From JBKJVQ01 sp046717125 (GTDB taxonomy: Bacteria > Pseudomonadota > Alphaproteobacteria > Rhizobiales > Methyloligellaceae): DNA of 28,102 bases. The notes under the pieces are model-generated. The model worked only from the letters and a program-made list of their open reading frames with translations. It had not been told where the DNA came from and searched no databases. This document shows positions 6,829-14,937 of this stretch, piece by piece. Every line of letters begins with the position of its first letter. Within the stretch, counting starts at the first letter, position 1. Location of the stretch: the NCBI GenBank assembly GCA_046717125.1, contig JBKJVQ010000134.1, positions 1 through 28,102 on the forward strand. The letters run 5' to 3'. The translations under genes and the position numbers were made by a program.

Positions 6829-9800
6829 TTACCCGACGCCGCGCGCGCGGCGCGCCTGCGGCGCGTCCGCGTCCTCGGACCGCTCATCCTCTTCCATTTC
6901 GAAGTCGCCGGGCGTGACGATGTAGGACCTGATGACGTCGTCCGGGTCGGGCTCCAGCGTCTCTTCCTCTTCGGGCAACGGGTCGTCGATCAACTCGTCG
7001 TCGGGCAATCCCTCCTCAGACAACGCGTGCTCGGGCGACTCGTCCTCGGGCATCGCCTCATCCGGTTCCGCGTCCTGACCGGACGATTCCTCCGGAGGAG
7101 GTTCACGGCGCCCGACGGGCGAGGGAAGCGAAAGCGCCGGCCGCTCCGGCGGCGCGTGCTCGCGCACCCGCCGCGTGCGTGCCGTCAACGCGGAGAGAAG
7201 CAGCATGACTTCCTTCGAGGACATCGGCTGCCCGTAGAAAAAGCCCTGCCCGCAATCGCATCCGATCTCCGTCAGGAACTCAGCTTCCGACTCGTTCTCG
7301 ACGCCCTCGGCGACGGTTTCCTTGCCGAGTTCGCGGGCGAGACCGACGATCGACCGAAGGATCACTGGCGTGACGCCGTTCTGGCTCGAATCGCGAATGA
7401 GCGATTTGTCGATCTTGATCGTGTCGAACGGGAAGCGGTGCAGGTAGCTGAGCGACGAATAACCGGTACCGAAATCGTCAAGCGCCAGTCCCGCGCCAAA
7501 GCTTTTCAGCCAGGCCAGCACTTCGACCGCCTTCTCGGGATTCTCCATCACGAGCGATTCGGTGACTTCGAGCTTCAGCGTGCCGGACAGGACGGCGGCG
7601 CGCTCAAGCGCATTCCTGATTTCCTGCGCAAGATCCTGCCGAAAAAGCTGCCGGCTCGACAGATTGACGCTGACGAACAGCGGATCGGGGTGGCGGGGCA
7701 TCGCCTCCTGCCAGCGCCGCGCCTGCTCGAGCGCCTGTTCCAGAACATAGGAGCCGAGCTCGTTGATCAGCCCGACCTCCTCGGCCATCGGTACGAAATC
7801 GTCGGCGCCGAGCCGTCCCTGTTTCGGATGATCCCAGCGCAGCAGCGCCTCGAAGCCGGCAAGCTGCGGAGGGTCGAGACGCATGATTGGCTGATACAGC
7901 ACGCTGATCTGGCGGCGTTCGATGGCGCGCCTGAGCTCGCTTTCGAGCGGCAGCCGTTCAAGCCCGTCGCCCTTCATCTCGGCCGAGAAGATTTCGATCT
8001 TGTCGGAGCCCGCGCGCTTGGCGGCGTACATCGCCGCCTCAGCTTCGCGCAGCAGATCGCGCGCCGTCGTCTGGCCGCCATCATGCGCCGCGATGCCGAT
8101 TGAGGCCGTCAGCACGATCTCCTTGCCGGAGATTTTCATCGGTGTACGCAATGCGCGGCGCGCGCGCTCCGCCATCATCCCGATCGTGCGCGGATCGGAC
8201 TCGGAAATCACCAGGATCGCGAACTGGTCGCCGCCGATGCGGGCCAGCGTGTCCTGCGGGTTCAGATGCCGTGACAGCCTGCGTGCGATCGTGAGCAGCA
8301 TCGAGTCGCCGACCACGAGACCGAACGTCTTGTTCACGTTCTTGAAGCGGTCGATGTCGATCTGGACGACGGTGGGACGGGGCGCCGGCCCCTCGCGGAA
8401 ACGCGTCACCGCGCCTTCCAGCCGGTCGAGGAAAAGCTCCCGGTTCGGCAGGCTGGTCAGACTGTCATGCACGGCGTCGTGCAGCAGTCTTTCATGCGCG
8501 CGCATGATGTCGGTGATGTCGCGCATGAGGCCGATGCAGCGCAACTGCTTTGGATTTTCGGTTGGAGCCGCCGCCGCACGCAGCTCGTACCAGATGTACG
8601 TCTGGTCGTGCCGCCGCATGCGGAATTCGACAGCCATCTCGCCGCCGTTCAGCTGCGCGATCGACCACAGCGTCTGCCGAAAGCGCTGCTTGTCGGCCGG
8701 ATGCATGTGGCTCACGAATTCGTCGACCGGGCCGGAAAGCTGCCCTTCGCCAAGCCCCAGCGCGGATTCGATATCGGAGCTGACCTGGATTTCGTCGTGC
8801 GCGGCGTCCCATTCCCAGATGCTGGCTGCCGCGCCGTCGACGGCAGCCGATTTCCGCTGCGAGAAGGGCTCCGCCGCCGTCTGGGCGACAGCGCTGCCGC
8901 CGTCGATGCGAAAAGCGAACTGCGTGACGGTGAAGCCCACAAGGAGAAGGATCAACACCAGTCCTGCCGACAGGCCCGAAACCACGGGGTCGCCCGAGAG
9001 CTGACCCAGCGCCACCATCGACCCTGCGAACAGCCAGACCAGGAGGAGAAGCCAGGTGGGGATAAGCGACAGCGCCCGCTCCTGCCCCCTCACCGCCAGG
9101 TACGCAATGAGCATTGTGCCGATAGCGGCGATCGCGGCCATCGAGCCCCGCGCGAGGCTTGCGGCGAGCTGGGCATCAAGGACGGAAAGAACCATGACCC
9201 CGACCTGGGCCAGCATCCAGAGCCAGAAGAATAGCTTGATCGAACGGTGCCAGACGTGAATGCGCAGAAAGACGTACAGAAACAGGACGAACGAAAAGGC
9301 GAGTGCGCCCTCCGCCGCCGCGCGATAGATGGCGGTGCCTCCCGGCCCGACCGGGAACAGCTTATGCCAGAAGCCGAAGTCGATGCAGAAATAAGCCAGC
9401 GCCGACCATGCCAGAAGCGCGGCCGCCGGGAAGATCGCCTTGTGGTTCGCGACAAATACGGCCGTGAGGAAAATGGCCAGCAGACCGGTGATGCCGAGCA
9501 GGATGCCGTTGAACAACGCCTTATTACGGTCCTTGATCTGTAGCGCGTCCGGGTTCCAGAGCGTCAGTCTCGGCGGCGCGTGTAGCGAGCTGAGTTCGGC
9601 GATGAAGGTCACCGTCTGCCCCGGCTCGATCGTGAGACGGAAGATGTCGGCGTTCTCGGCGTCCAGCCGCTCCGGCCTGAAGCCAAGAGACGGCGTGACG
9701 GCATTGAGCCGCGCCGCGTCGAGATCGGGCCGGCCGAACCCCGAGCCGACAATATCATAGCGCGGCGCAACGAGTATCCGGGTCACGCGCTCGGCCGTCG

Positions 9801-10113
9801 GATTGCTCAAGGCAAAGACGAAATAGTTGGGATTAGTGCCGGGCGTGAGCGCAAGCGCCGCCATGCGTCCGCGTACGCCATCGGAGCTGGGAGCGGTCTC
9901 GATGTTCAGCCGATCCCCACGCCCCTCGTAGATTTCGCCGATCCGCGTGATGTCGACGCGATCCTGATCCTTTATCGGCATCGCTTCGAGGGCGAGCGCC
10001 GCCGTTCCGGACGAGAACAGGGCGCACGCAACCAGCGCGGCGGAAAGCCACGTCCACGCGCGCCGCGACCGAAGCATCGGCTGCGGCGGCGATTGACCGC
10101 GCGACACTGTCAC
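6829..10113 (-). CDS. membrane PAS-GGDEF-EAL c-di-GMP protein with degenerate GGDEF
   Basis: The 1094-residue product has a signal segment (about 17-42), a periplasmic beta-rich domain (about 45-195) and seven or eight membrane helices (about 200-400) in the manner of 7TMR-DISM sensors. A PAS domain (about 420-535) ends in RCIGLMRDITD. A GGDEF domain (about 545-705) carries GGDQF at 627-631 in place of GG(D/E)EF. The EAL domain (about 720-975) has E755-A-L, NLSSRQL, EVTES, DDFGTGYSSL (879-888), KIDKSL and VAEGVEN, all the usual metal and catalytic residues. The tail (about 990-1094) is Pro/Glu/Asp-rich and unique. It is therefore expected to hydrolyse c-di-GMP in response to a periplasmic or membrane signal. 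The GTG start at 10113 is supported by AAAGGA and GAGG just upstream; an ATG lies 12 codons inside. Confidence 0.92.
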   Translation of the reverse strand: MTVSRGQSPPQPMLRSRRAWTWLSAALVACALFSSGTAALALEAMPIKDQDRVDITRIGEIYEGRGDRLNIETAPSSDGVRGRMAALALTPGTNPNYFVFALSNPTAERVTRILVAPRYDIVGSGFGRPDLDAARLNAVTPSLGFRPERLDAENADIFRLTIEPGQTVTFIAELSSLHAPPRLTLWNPDALQIKDRNKALFNGILLGITGLLAIFLTAVFVANHKAIFPAAALLAWSALAYFCIDFGFWHKLFPVGPGGTAIYRAAAEGALAFSFVLFLYVFLRIHVWHRSIKLFFWLWMLAQVGVMVLSVLDAQLAASLARGSMAAIAAIGTMLIAYLAVRGQERALSLIPTWLLLLVWLFAGSMVALGQLSGDPVVSGLSAGLVLILLLVGFTVTQFAFRIDGGSAVAQTAAEPFSQRKSAAVDGAAASIWEWDAAHDEIQVSSDIESALGLGEGQLSGPVDEFVSHMHPADKQRFRQTLWSIAQLNGGEMAVEFRMRRHDQTYIWYELRAAAAPTENPKQLRCIGLMRDITDIMRAHERLLHDAVHDSLTSLPNRELFLDRLEGAVTRFREGPAPRPTVVQIDIDRFKNVNKTFGLVVGDSMLLTIARRLSRHLNPQDTLARIGGDQFAILVISESDPRTIGMMAERARRALRTPMKISGKEIVLTASIGIAAHDGGQTTARDLLREAEAAMYAAKRAGSDKIEIFSAEMKGDGLERLPLESELRRAIERRQISVLYQPIMRLDPPQLAGFEALLRWDHPKQGRLGADDFVPMAEEVGLINELGSYVLEQALEQARRWQEAMPRHPDPLFVSVNLSSRQLFRQDLAQEIRNALERAAVLSGTLKLEVTESLVMENPEKAVEVLAWLKSFGAGLALDDFGTGYSSLSYLHRFPFDTIKIDKSLIRDSSQNGVTPVILRSIVGLARELGKETVAEGVENESEAEFLTEIGCDCGQGFFYGQPMSSKEVMLLLSALTARTRRVREHAPPERPALSLPSPVGRREPPPEESSGQDAEPDEAMPEDESPEHALSEEGLPDDELIDDPLPEEEETLEPDPDDVIRSYIVTPGDFEMEEDERSEDADAPQARRARGVG

Positions 10114-10218
10114 GATCCTCGCATTCCTTTCGTCAGCATCCCCCGCTCCCGCGACTGGATCACGATGATTTCGGTCCGAAACAAGCCAAAACCAAAAACA
10201 TGACCGAACTCATAAGTT

Positions 10219-10271
10219 TAGAGCATGATGATGTCCGAAAATCGCCCCTCGTTTTTCGGCATCATCCTCTA
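10219..10271. repeat. palindromic intergenic element, copy B
   Basis: TAGAGCATGATGATGTCCGAAAA is mirrored, with small gaps, by TTTTTCGG-CATCATCCTCTA around a 10-base GC-rich centre. It is the same general type as the element at 5017-5089 (shared GATGATG and C-GAAAA cores). Its right end contains the TAG stop codon of the acetyltransferase gene (10269-10271). On the minus strand it could also form the 3' hairpin of that transcript. Confidence 0.65.
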
Positions 10272-10856
10272 GGACCGCGGATCGGTGTCCAGCAACGCGT
10301 ACAGAACATGATCGCGCCATGCGCCGTTAATCTTCAGGTAGTTCCGCGCAAAGCCTTCGCGCTGGAAGCCGGTTCGTTCGAGAAGGCGCATCGACGCCGC
10401 GTTGCCTGGCAGGCACGCAGCTTCCAGCCGGTGCAGCCTCAAATCGTCGAAAACTATGGGCGCCAGCGCGCGCACGGCCGCGGTCATGTACCCCCGGCAA
10501 GCATGGGGCGCGCCGATCCAGTAGCCGAGCGTCGCGGCCTGCGTGACGCCGCGCCGGACGTTGCTCAGCGTCATCCCTCCGAGCAGGGAATCGTCCACCA
10601 TGCGGAATACGAACATCGCATAGCCGGTGTCCTCGCGCATATCCCGGGAATAATACCGGACGCGCCGGCGGAACGAGGCGCGGGTCAGCTCGTCGCTGGA
10701 CCAAGTCGGCTCCCAGGGCGTGAGAAACGCGCGGCTAGATTCGCGGAGTTGCGCCCAGGCGTCGTAGTCCGACATGGCTGGCGCACGCAGTACGACGCCC
10801 GCGCCATAAATGAGTTCGCCTTCGTCGAAGCTCGGCGAGGATCGCAAGAACGCCAT
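10269..10856 (-). CDS. rimJ: RimJ/RimL-type GNAT N-acetyltransferase
   Basis: The 195-residue product is a GNAT acetyltransferase of the RimJ/RimL branch, which acetylates protein N-termini such as that of ribosomal protein S5. It opens with ELIYGAGVVLRAPAMSDYDAWAQLR, then SRAFLTPWEPTW, LLGGMTLSNVRRG, and motif A in IGAPHACRGYMTAAV (the acetyl-CoA pyrophosphate loop). Next come LRLHRLEAACLPGNAASMRLLERTGF and EGFARNYLKINGAWRDHVLYAL, the last of which is very typical of RimJ. The true substrate is unproven, as many paralogues exist. It follows the M16 peptidase by 23 bases and is probably the last gene of a thrC-M16-GNAT transcript. Confidence 0.85.
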   Translation of the reverse strand: MAFLRSSPSFDEGELIYGAGVVLRAPAMSDYDAWAQLRESSRAFLTPWEPTWSSDELTRASFRRRVRYYSRDMREDTGYAMFVFRMVDDSLLGGMTLSNVRRGVTQAATLGYWIGAPHACRGYMTAAVRALAPIVFDDLRLHRLEAACLPGNAASMRLLERTGFQREGFARNYLKINGAWRDHVLYALLDTDPRS

Positions 10857-10879
10857 GACCCGAAGGATCCCTCACTCAC

Positions 10880-12163
10880 TCACGCCGCTTCCGAAGGCGG
10901 GCAACCCAATCTTGCAGCCGCCGCATCGAACCTGGCAAGACTACGAATTGGTCCCGCCGTGGCAAGCGTCGGGGCAGACCCCGAGAGAATGGCGCGGGTC
11001 ACTTCGCGGACGCGCTTCTTGTCCACGGCTTCGACCGACGCGACCAGCTCCTCGGTTGACAGGGGCCGGCCGAAAATCATGAGCTGACGCGCGAGCTGTT
11101 CGGCGCGGCCGCTTGAACTTTCGAGGCTCATCAGGAGCCCGACCTTCATCTGCGCTTTCGCCCGCTCGACTTCAGGCTTCGTCACGCCTTCGTCGGCGAC
11201 CCGCAGAAGTTCTGCATGGATGGTCTCGAGCGCCTGCGCCGCGCGCTCCTTCGCGACGGCGGTGTGGACGCCGAACAGACCGCTATCGTCCATGCCCCAG
11301 GCGAAAGCGTAGACTGAGTAGCAGAGGCCCAATCGCTCGCGGACTTCCTGGAACAATCGCGAGGACATGCCGCCGCCGATGACGCCGGTCGCGACCTGCA
11401 GCGCGTAATAGTCCGGGTGGGTGTAATGCAGGCCCGACCAGCAAAGCACGATCTGGGTCTGCTCGAACACGCGCGACAGGCGCCGCACACCGCCGACATA
11501 GCGCGCGGGCGCGGCCTCTGGAGTCGTGGCGGGAGCGAGCGCGGACAATCGCTTTTTCGCCTCCTTCACCAATGCGGCATGGTCGACGCCGCCTGCCGCG
11601 CACAGGATCATGGAGCTCGCGCGGTAATGCCCCTCAAGCCACGATCTGAGCCGCGCGGGCTTGAGCGCGCGGATGCTCGCTGCTGTGCCGAGGACGGGAC
11701 GGCCGGCGGCTTGGCCGGGAAAGGCGGCCTCCTGTGCCAGATCGAAAACGCTCTCTTCGGGTGAGTCGAGCGTCGAGGCGATCTCCTGCAGGATGACGTC
11801 GCGTTCCCGCTTCACCTCCGCGGGATCGAAACGCGGGTTGAGCAGAATATCGCAGAGGATGTCGAGCGCGAGGGGCATGTCCTCCGACAGTACGCGGGCG
11901 TAGTACGCGGTGTTTTCGAGACTCGTCGCCGCGTTGAGGTCGCCGCCGACCGCCTCGATCTCTTCAGCGATTTCCCGGGCGCTGCGCCGCTCCGTGCCCT
12001 TGAAGGCCATATGCTCAAGGAAATGGGCGATGCCATTTTCTTCCGCCGTCTCGTGACGCGCGCCCGCCTTGATCCAGATCCCGATCGATACGGTCTCCAG
12101 CTCGTCCATCCTGTGCGTGGCCACGGTGAGCCCGTTGGCCAGTTTCGAAATTTCGATTGTCAT
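10880..12163 (-). CDS. M16 family zinc metallopeptidase
   Basis: The 427-residue product belongs to peptidase family M16B, related to the mitochondrial processing peptidase beta subunit. The inverted zinc motif HFLEH is at 47-51 and the third ligand, Glu128 in VILQEIA, lies at the family spacing of 76 residues. Other features are GGDLNAATSLENTAYYARVL, the second, non-catalytic half starting near residue 210, and GGGMSSRLFQEVRERLGLCYSVYAF, the substrate-binding Arg/Tyr region. It has no signal peptide and is probably cytosolic. The chosen ATG at 12163 begins MTIEISKLANGLTVATH, the normal family start. Its start overlaps the thrC stop in an ATGA arrangement, which suggests translational coupling. 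The frame continues upstream but antisense/overlapping to thrC. Confidence 0.94.
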   Translation of the reverse strand: MTIEISKLANGLTVATHRMDELETVSIGIWIKAGARHETAEENGIAHFLEHMAFKGTERRSAREIAEEIEAVGGDLNAATSLENTAYYARVLSEDMPLALDILCDILLNPRFDPAEVKRERDVILQEIASTLDSPEESVFDLAQEAAFPGQAAGRPVLGTAASIRALKPARLRSWLEGHYRASSMILCAAGGVDHAALVKEAKKRLSALAPATTPEAAPARYVGGVRRLSRVFEQTQIVLCWSGLHYTHPDYYALQVATGVIGGGMSSRLFQEVRERLGLCYSVYAFAWGMDDSGLFGVHTAVAKERAAQALETIHAELLRVADEGVTKPEVERAKAQMKVGLLMSLESSSGRAEQLARQLMIFGRPLSTEELVASVEAVDKKRVREVTRAILSGSAPTLATAGPIRSLARFDAAAARLGCPPSEAA

Positions 12164-13572
12164 TGGGCGGTCTCGCGTGCAGCGCGGCTGCGATCGGCGA
12201 TGAACCGTGCGACAGCGGTATATTCGTTCGGCAACACGTCGTATCGCTCGACACCGGCCAGGGCGGCGTCGAGTCGGGCGGGCCGGTCGGGCGCGCGACC
12301 GCAGGCCTTCCCAACGGCATCCGGGAATTTGGCCGGATGCGCGGTCGATAGAATGACCATGGGCGTCGCTTCGTCGCCCCGCTCCGCCCGCGCGGCAGCC
12401 ACCGCGACCGCCGTATGCGGATCGATCAGGACGCCGCATGTGCGATCGAGATCGGCGATGGTTCGGTTGACCTCTGCCTCGCCCACGCGAGAAGCCGAAA
12501 AAACCATGCGCAGCCCCATCAACTCCTGATCGCCCAACTCGAATCCCCCGCGCGATTTCAGGTCGCTCATGGCGCTGCGGACACGCGCTGCGTTGCGTCC
12601 CGCAAGCTCGCTCAGCAGCCGCTCGAAATTACTCGACACCTGAATGTCCATGCTCGGACTCGACGTCGCGACGACACTTTCCGGACGATAGGCTCCGGTC
12701 TTCAGGGTCCGGTACAATATGTCATTTTCGTTCGTGGCTATAACGAGGCGCTGGATCTGAAGGCCCATGCGGTAGGCGGCGTATCCCGCGAAAATATCTC
12801 CGAAATTTCCTGTCGGCACCGAGAAGGAGACGGCACGCGCCGGTGCGCCGAGCGAAACCGCCGCCGTAAAATAATAGACGATCTGCGCGACGATTCGCGC
12901 CCAGTTGATCGAGTTGACGCCCGTGAGGTTGAGTGTGTTGCGCAATCCGGAATCGGCGAACATCGCCTTCACGATCGCCTGCGTGTCGTCGAACGAGCCC
13001 TCCAGGGCGATATTGTGGACATTGTCCGCATCGGCCGTCGTCATCTGACGCCGCTGCACATCCGTCACCCGGCCATGCGGGTGGAGGATGAAAATATCGG
13101 TCGATGCCAATCCCCGGAAGGCTTCGATCGCCGCGCCGCCCGTATCGCCCGACGTTGCGCCGATCACGGTCGCGCGCATGGAGCGCCGACGGAGCGCGCG
13201 GTCCGTCAGCCGCGCCAGAACCTGCATCGCCACGTCCTTGAAGGCGAGCGTCGGGCCATGATGCAGTTCCAGCAGGAAATCGTTCGGCCCGATCTGGACG
13301 AGAGGTGCGACGTCCGGATGATCGAAACCGCGATAGGAATCCTCTATCAGCGCCCTAAGGTCGTCGTCCGCGATCGTCTCGCCGGTGAACATGGAGATGA
13401 TCCGAAACGCCGCCTCCGCGAAGGTGAGACCGGCTAACGCGGCGATCTCACGGGAGCCGAGTTGCGGCCAAGTCTCCGGCAAATAGAGGCCGCCGTCGGC
13501 CGCAAGCCCCGCCAGCAGCGCTTCCTCGAAATCGAGCGCGGGCGCATCGCCCCTGGTGCTCACGTAACGCAC
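12160..13572 (-). CDS. thrC: threonine synthase
   Basis: ThrC converts O-phospho-L-homoserine to threonine with pyridoxal phosphate. The 470-residue product has the N-terminal RYVSTRGDAP and GLAADGGLYLPE typical of the family. The PLP lysine is Lys112 in HHGPTLAFKD, and ATSGDTGGAAIEAFRG is the phosphate-binding loop. Later come SINWARIVAQIVYYF, SFSVPTGNFGDIFAGY and SPSMDIQVSSNFERLL. The GTG at 13572 was chosen because homologues begin with this RYVSTRG segment and AGGA lies seven bases upstream; an ATG 20 codons further up adds unrelated residues. It is the first gene of the thrC-M16-GNAT set. A palindromic element separates it from surf1. Confidence 0.96.
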   Translation of the reverse strand: MRYVSTRGDAPALDFEEALLAGLAADGGLYLPETWPQLGSREIAALAGLTFAEAAFRIISMFTGETIADDDLRALIEDSYRGFDHPDVAPLVQIGPNDFLLELHHGPTLAFKDVAMQVLARLTDRALRRRSMRATVIGATSGDTGGAAIEAFRGLASTDIFILHPHGRVTDVQRRQMTTADADNVHNIALEGSFDDTQAIVKAMFADSGLRNTLNLTGVNSINWARIVAQIVYYFTAAVSLGAPARAVSFSVPTGNFGDIFAGYAAYRMGLQIQRLVIATNENDILYRTLKTGAYRPESVVATSSPSMDIQVSSNFERLLSELAGRNAARVRSAMSDLKSRGGFELGDQELMGLRMVFSASRVGEAEVNRTIADLDRTCGVLIDPHTAVAVAAARAERGDEATPMVILSTAHPAKFPDAVGKACGRAPDRPARLDAALAGVERYDVLPNEYTAVARFIADRSRAARETAQ

Positions 13573-13670
13573 GGCGTGGTCCTGGATTGGATGAGTTGCG
13601 CGCACCCTATGCGTCGCATTGGATCGCCGCAAGAAATGCGCTTTGAATTGTTAAGCGGTGCGCTGACTGC

Positions 13671-13744
13671 GTAGCCCGGATGGAGCGGAGCGCAATCCAG
13701 GAATTTTCCTGACCCCGCATTTCGCTGCGCTGCATGCGGGCTAC
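13671..13744. repeat. REP-like palindrome ('GTAGCCCGGATGGAGCG' type)
   Basis: The left arm begins GTAGCCCGGATGGAGCGGAG (13671-13690). The right arm ends CGGGCTAC (13737-13744), and the arms match over most of about 30 bases around an AT-rich centre (GGAATTTTCC). This sequence type is a familiar dispersed palindrome in alphaproteobacterial genomes. The outer end of the right arm contains the surf1 stop codon (13741-13743). A half copy occurs at 25516-25550. Confidence 0.75.
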
Positions 13745-14475
13745 GGGCTACCCGGCTGCCGGCTGCGGAGGAAAAACAGGGTCACGACGAATAGCGTCGC
13801 GGCGAGGCCGAACCAGGTCAGCGCGTACTCAAAGTGCCGGTTGGCAAGCGTGAGCCGCGTCGCGCCGGCTTGCGGCAAGCCGCGCGCATCCTTGGACGCC
13901 TCCTGATCAATCAGGAAATTGTCGACCGCGCGCCCGGACGGAAATACAGCATGTGCCATCCCCGTCACATCGCGCCAAAACCAGCGGCGGCGGTCGAGAT
14001 CGTTATTCGGCGTGAACAGTCCTGGCGTCTCGGATCCGCGCACCAGCCCGGTGATCTCGACCTCGCCCTGCGGCTGGGAGCCCGGACGCGATTTGGGCTG
14101 CTCAAATTTGTCAGGCACGAAGCCGCGATTGACGAGGACTGTCGGGCCACTCGCGGTCGCAAGCGGCGTAATAAGAAACCAGCCGGGCGCTCCGCCCTCG
14201 ACCGCGAACAGGCGCACCTCCTGTTCGTGGACGAAAGCGCCCCGCACCCGCACCCGCAGATAGTCGGCGTTTCCGCCTTCCATGCGGCGAACGGCTTCGT
14301 CGAGACCGACCGGCGGGGCGTGGATGCGTGCTTCGATCTTCGCGATCAGATCGTTCTTCCAGCGCAACCGCTCGACCTGCCAGACGCCGAGCGACGCCGT
14401 CGCCGCAATTCCGATCAGCGCGCATACGACGACGAGCCAGTCGGATTGGCGGCCGCCGCTAATGGTCGGGGTCAA
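13741..14475 (-). CDS. surf1: Surf1 family cytochrome oxidase assembly protein
   Basis: Surf1 helps to place heme a in subunit I of aa3-type oxidases. The 244-residue product has the two-helix topology of the family: an N-terminal helix (about 14-34) and a C-terminal helix (about 215-237) enclosing a periplasmic domain. Recognisable parts are LGVWQVERLRWKNDLIAKIE, GGAPGWFLITPL, VLVNRGFVP and, before the last helix, NRHFEYALTWFGLA. It overlaps the DUF983 gene by 17 bases, so the two should be expressed together. The final codons lie inside a palindromic repeat. Confidence 0.95.
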   Translation of the reverse strand: MTPTISGGRQSDWLVVVCALIGIAATASLGVWQVERLRWKNDLIAKIEARIHAPPVGLDEAVRRMEGGNADYLRVRVRGAFVHEQEVRLFAVEGGAPGWFLITPLATASGPTVLVNRGFVPDKFEQPKSRPGSQPQGEVEITGLVRGSETPGLFTPNNDLDRRRWFWRDVTGMAHAVFPSGRAVDNFLIDQEASKDARGLPQAGATRLTLANRHFEYALTWFGLAATLFVVTLFFLRSRQPGSP

Positions 14476-14842
14476 GCCGGCCCTCCTCCGCCTTGTTGCG
14501 GTACTGGAGCCCGATCAGGAGGCCCTTTACCGGACGCAGCAACAGGAGCGGCAGCAGGATGATGAGCGGCAGCCAGAGAATGGCATGCAGCCAATAGGGC
14601 GGCTGGTAGAGCGCCTCGACGATGAGCGCGCCGCCAGTGACGATGAAGCCGACGATCAGGATAACGAACACCGACGCGCCGTCGCCTGCATCGATAAAGC
14701 CGAAATCCAGTTTGCAGGACGGGCATGCGGGCGCGACGCTGAGGAAGCCGCGCCAGAGCGCGCCCCTGCCGCAACCAGGGCACCGGCCGAGCACGGCAGC
14801 CGCGACAGGAGATACGGGCGACGATGCCGCGGCCTCGGACAT
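14459..14842 (-). CDS. DUF983 membrane protein with two CxxC pairs
   Basis: The 127-residue product belongs to DUF983, a family often encoded between cox subunit III and surf1 in alphaproteobacteria. Two zinc-ribbon-like pairs, CPGC and CPSC, sit at about residues 21-46 with GRGALWRGFL between them. Two membrane helices follow (about 57-78 and 84-103). The biochemical role is unknown, but the position suggests oxidase biogenesis. The ATG at 14842 is preceded by GGAG at eight bases, and a terminator-like hairpin lies directly upstream of this ribosome-binding site. Confidence 0.9.
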   Translation of the reverse strand: MSEAAASSPVSPVAAAVLGRCPGCGRGALWRGFLSVAPACPSCKLDFGFIDAGDGASVFVILIVGFIVTGGALIVEALYQPPYWLHAILWLPLIILLPLLLLRPVKGLLIGLQYRNKAEEGRLDPDH

Positions 14843-14853
14843 GAACGCACTCC

Positions 14854-14886
14854 AAAAGCAAAGGGGCGGCCCAGTGCGCCGCCCCC
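14854..14886 (-). terminator. intrinsic terminator-like hairpin between ctaE and DUF983
   Basis: Read on the minus strand, GGGGCGGC and GCCGCCCC (14878-14885 and 14863-14870) form a perfect 8-pair stem with a 7-base loop. TTTGCTTTT follows at 14862-14854. This is the form of a factor-independent terminator. It lies 52 bases after the ctaE stop and 12 bases before the DUF983 start, so it probably limits read-through into the DUF983-surf1 pair. Confidence 0.7.
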
Positions 14887-14937
14887 GCAACTCCGTGTCT
14901 CTTCGGGTCCGCCTCGAGCGGCTACCTCGTCGCTCGT

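Noticed and set aside
6823..8103. 426-codon open frame on the plus strand
   Set aside because: It is antisense to the GGDEF-EAL gene and has an Arg-rich, motif-free product.
10880..13572. A linkage of thrC, M16 peptidase and acetyltransferase as a new pathway
   Set aside because: The genes are closely packed, but the M16-thrC neighbourhood is one I recall from many Hyphomicrobiales, and the functions do not form an evident pathway.
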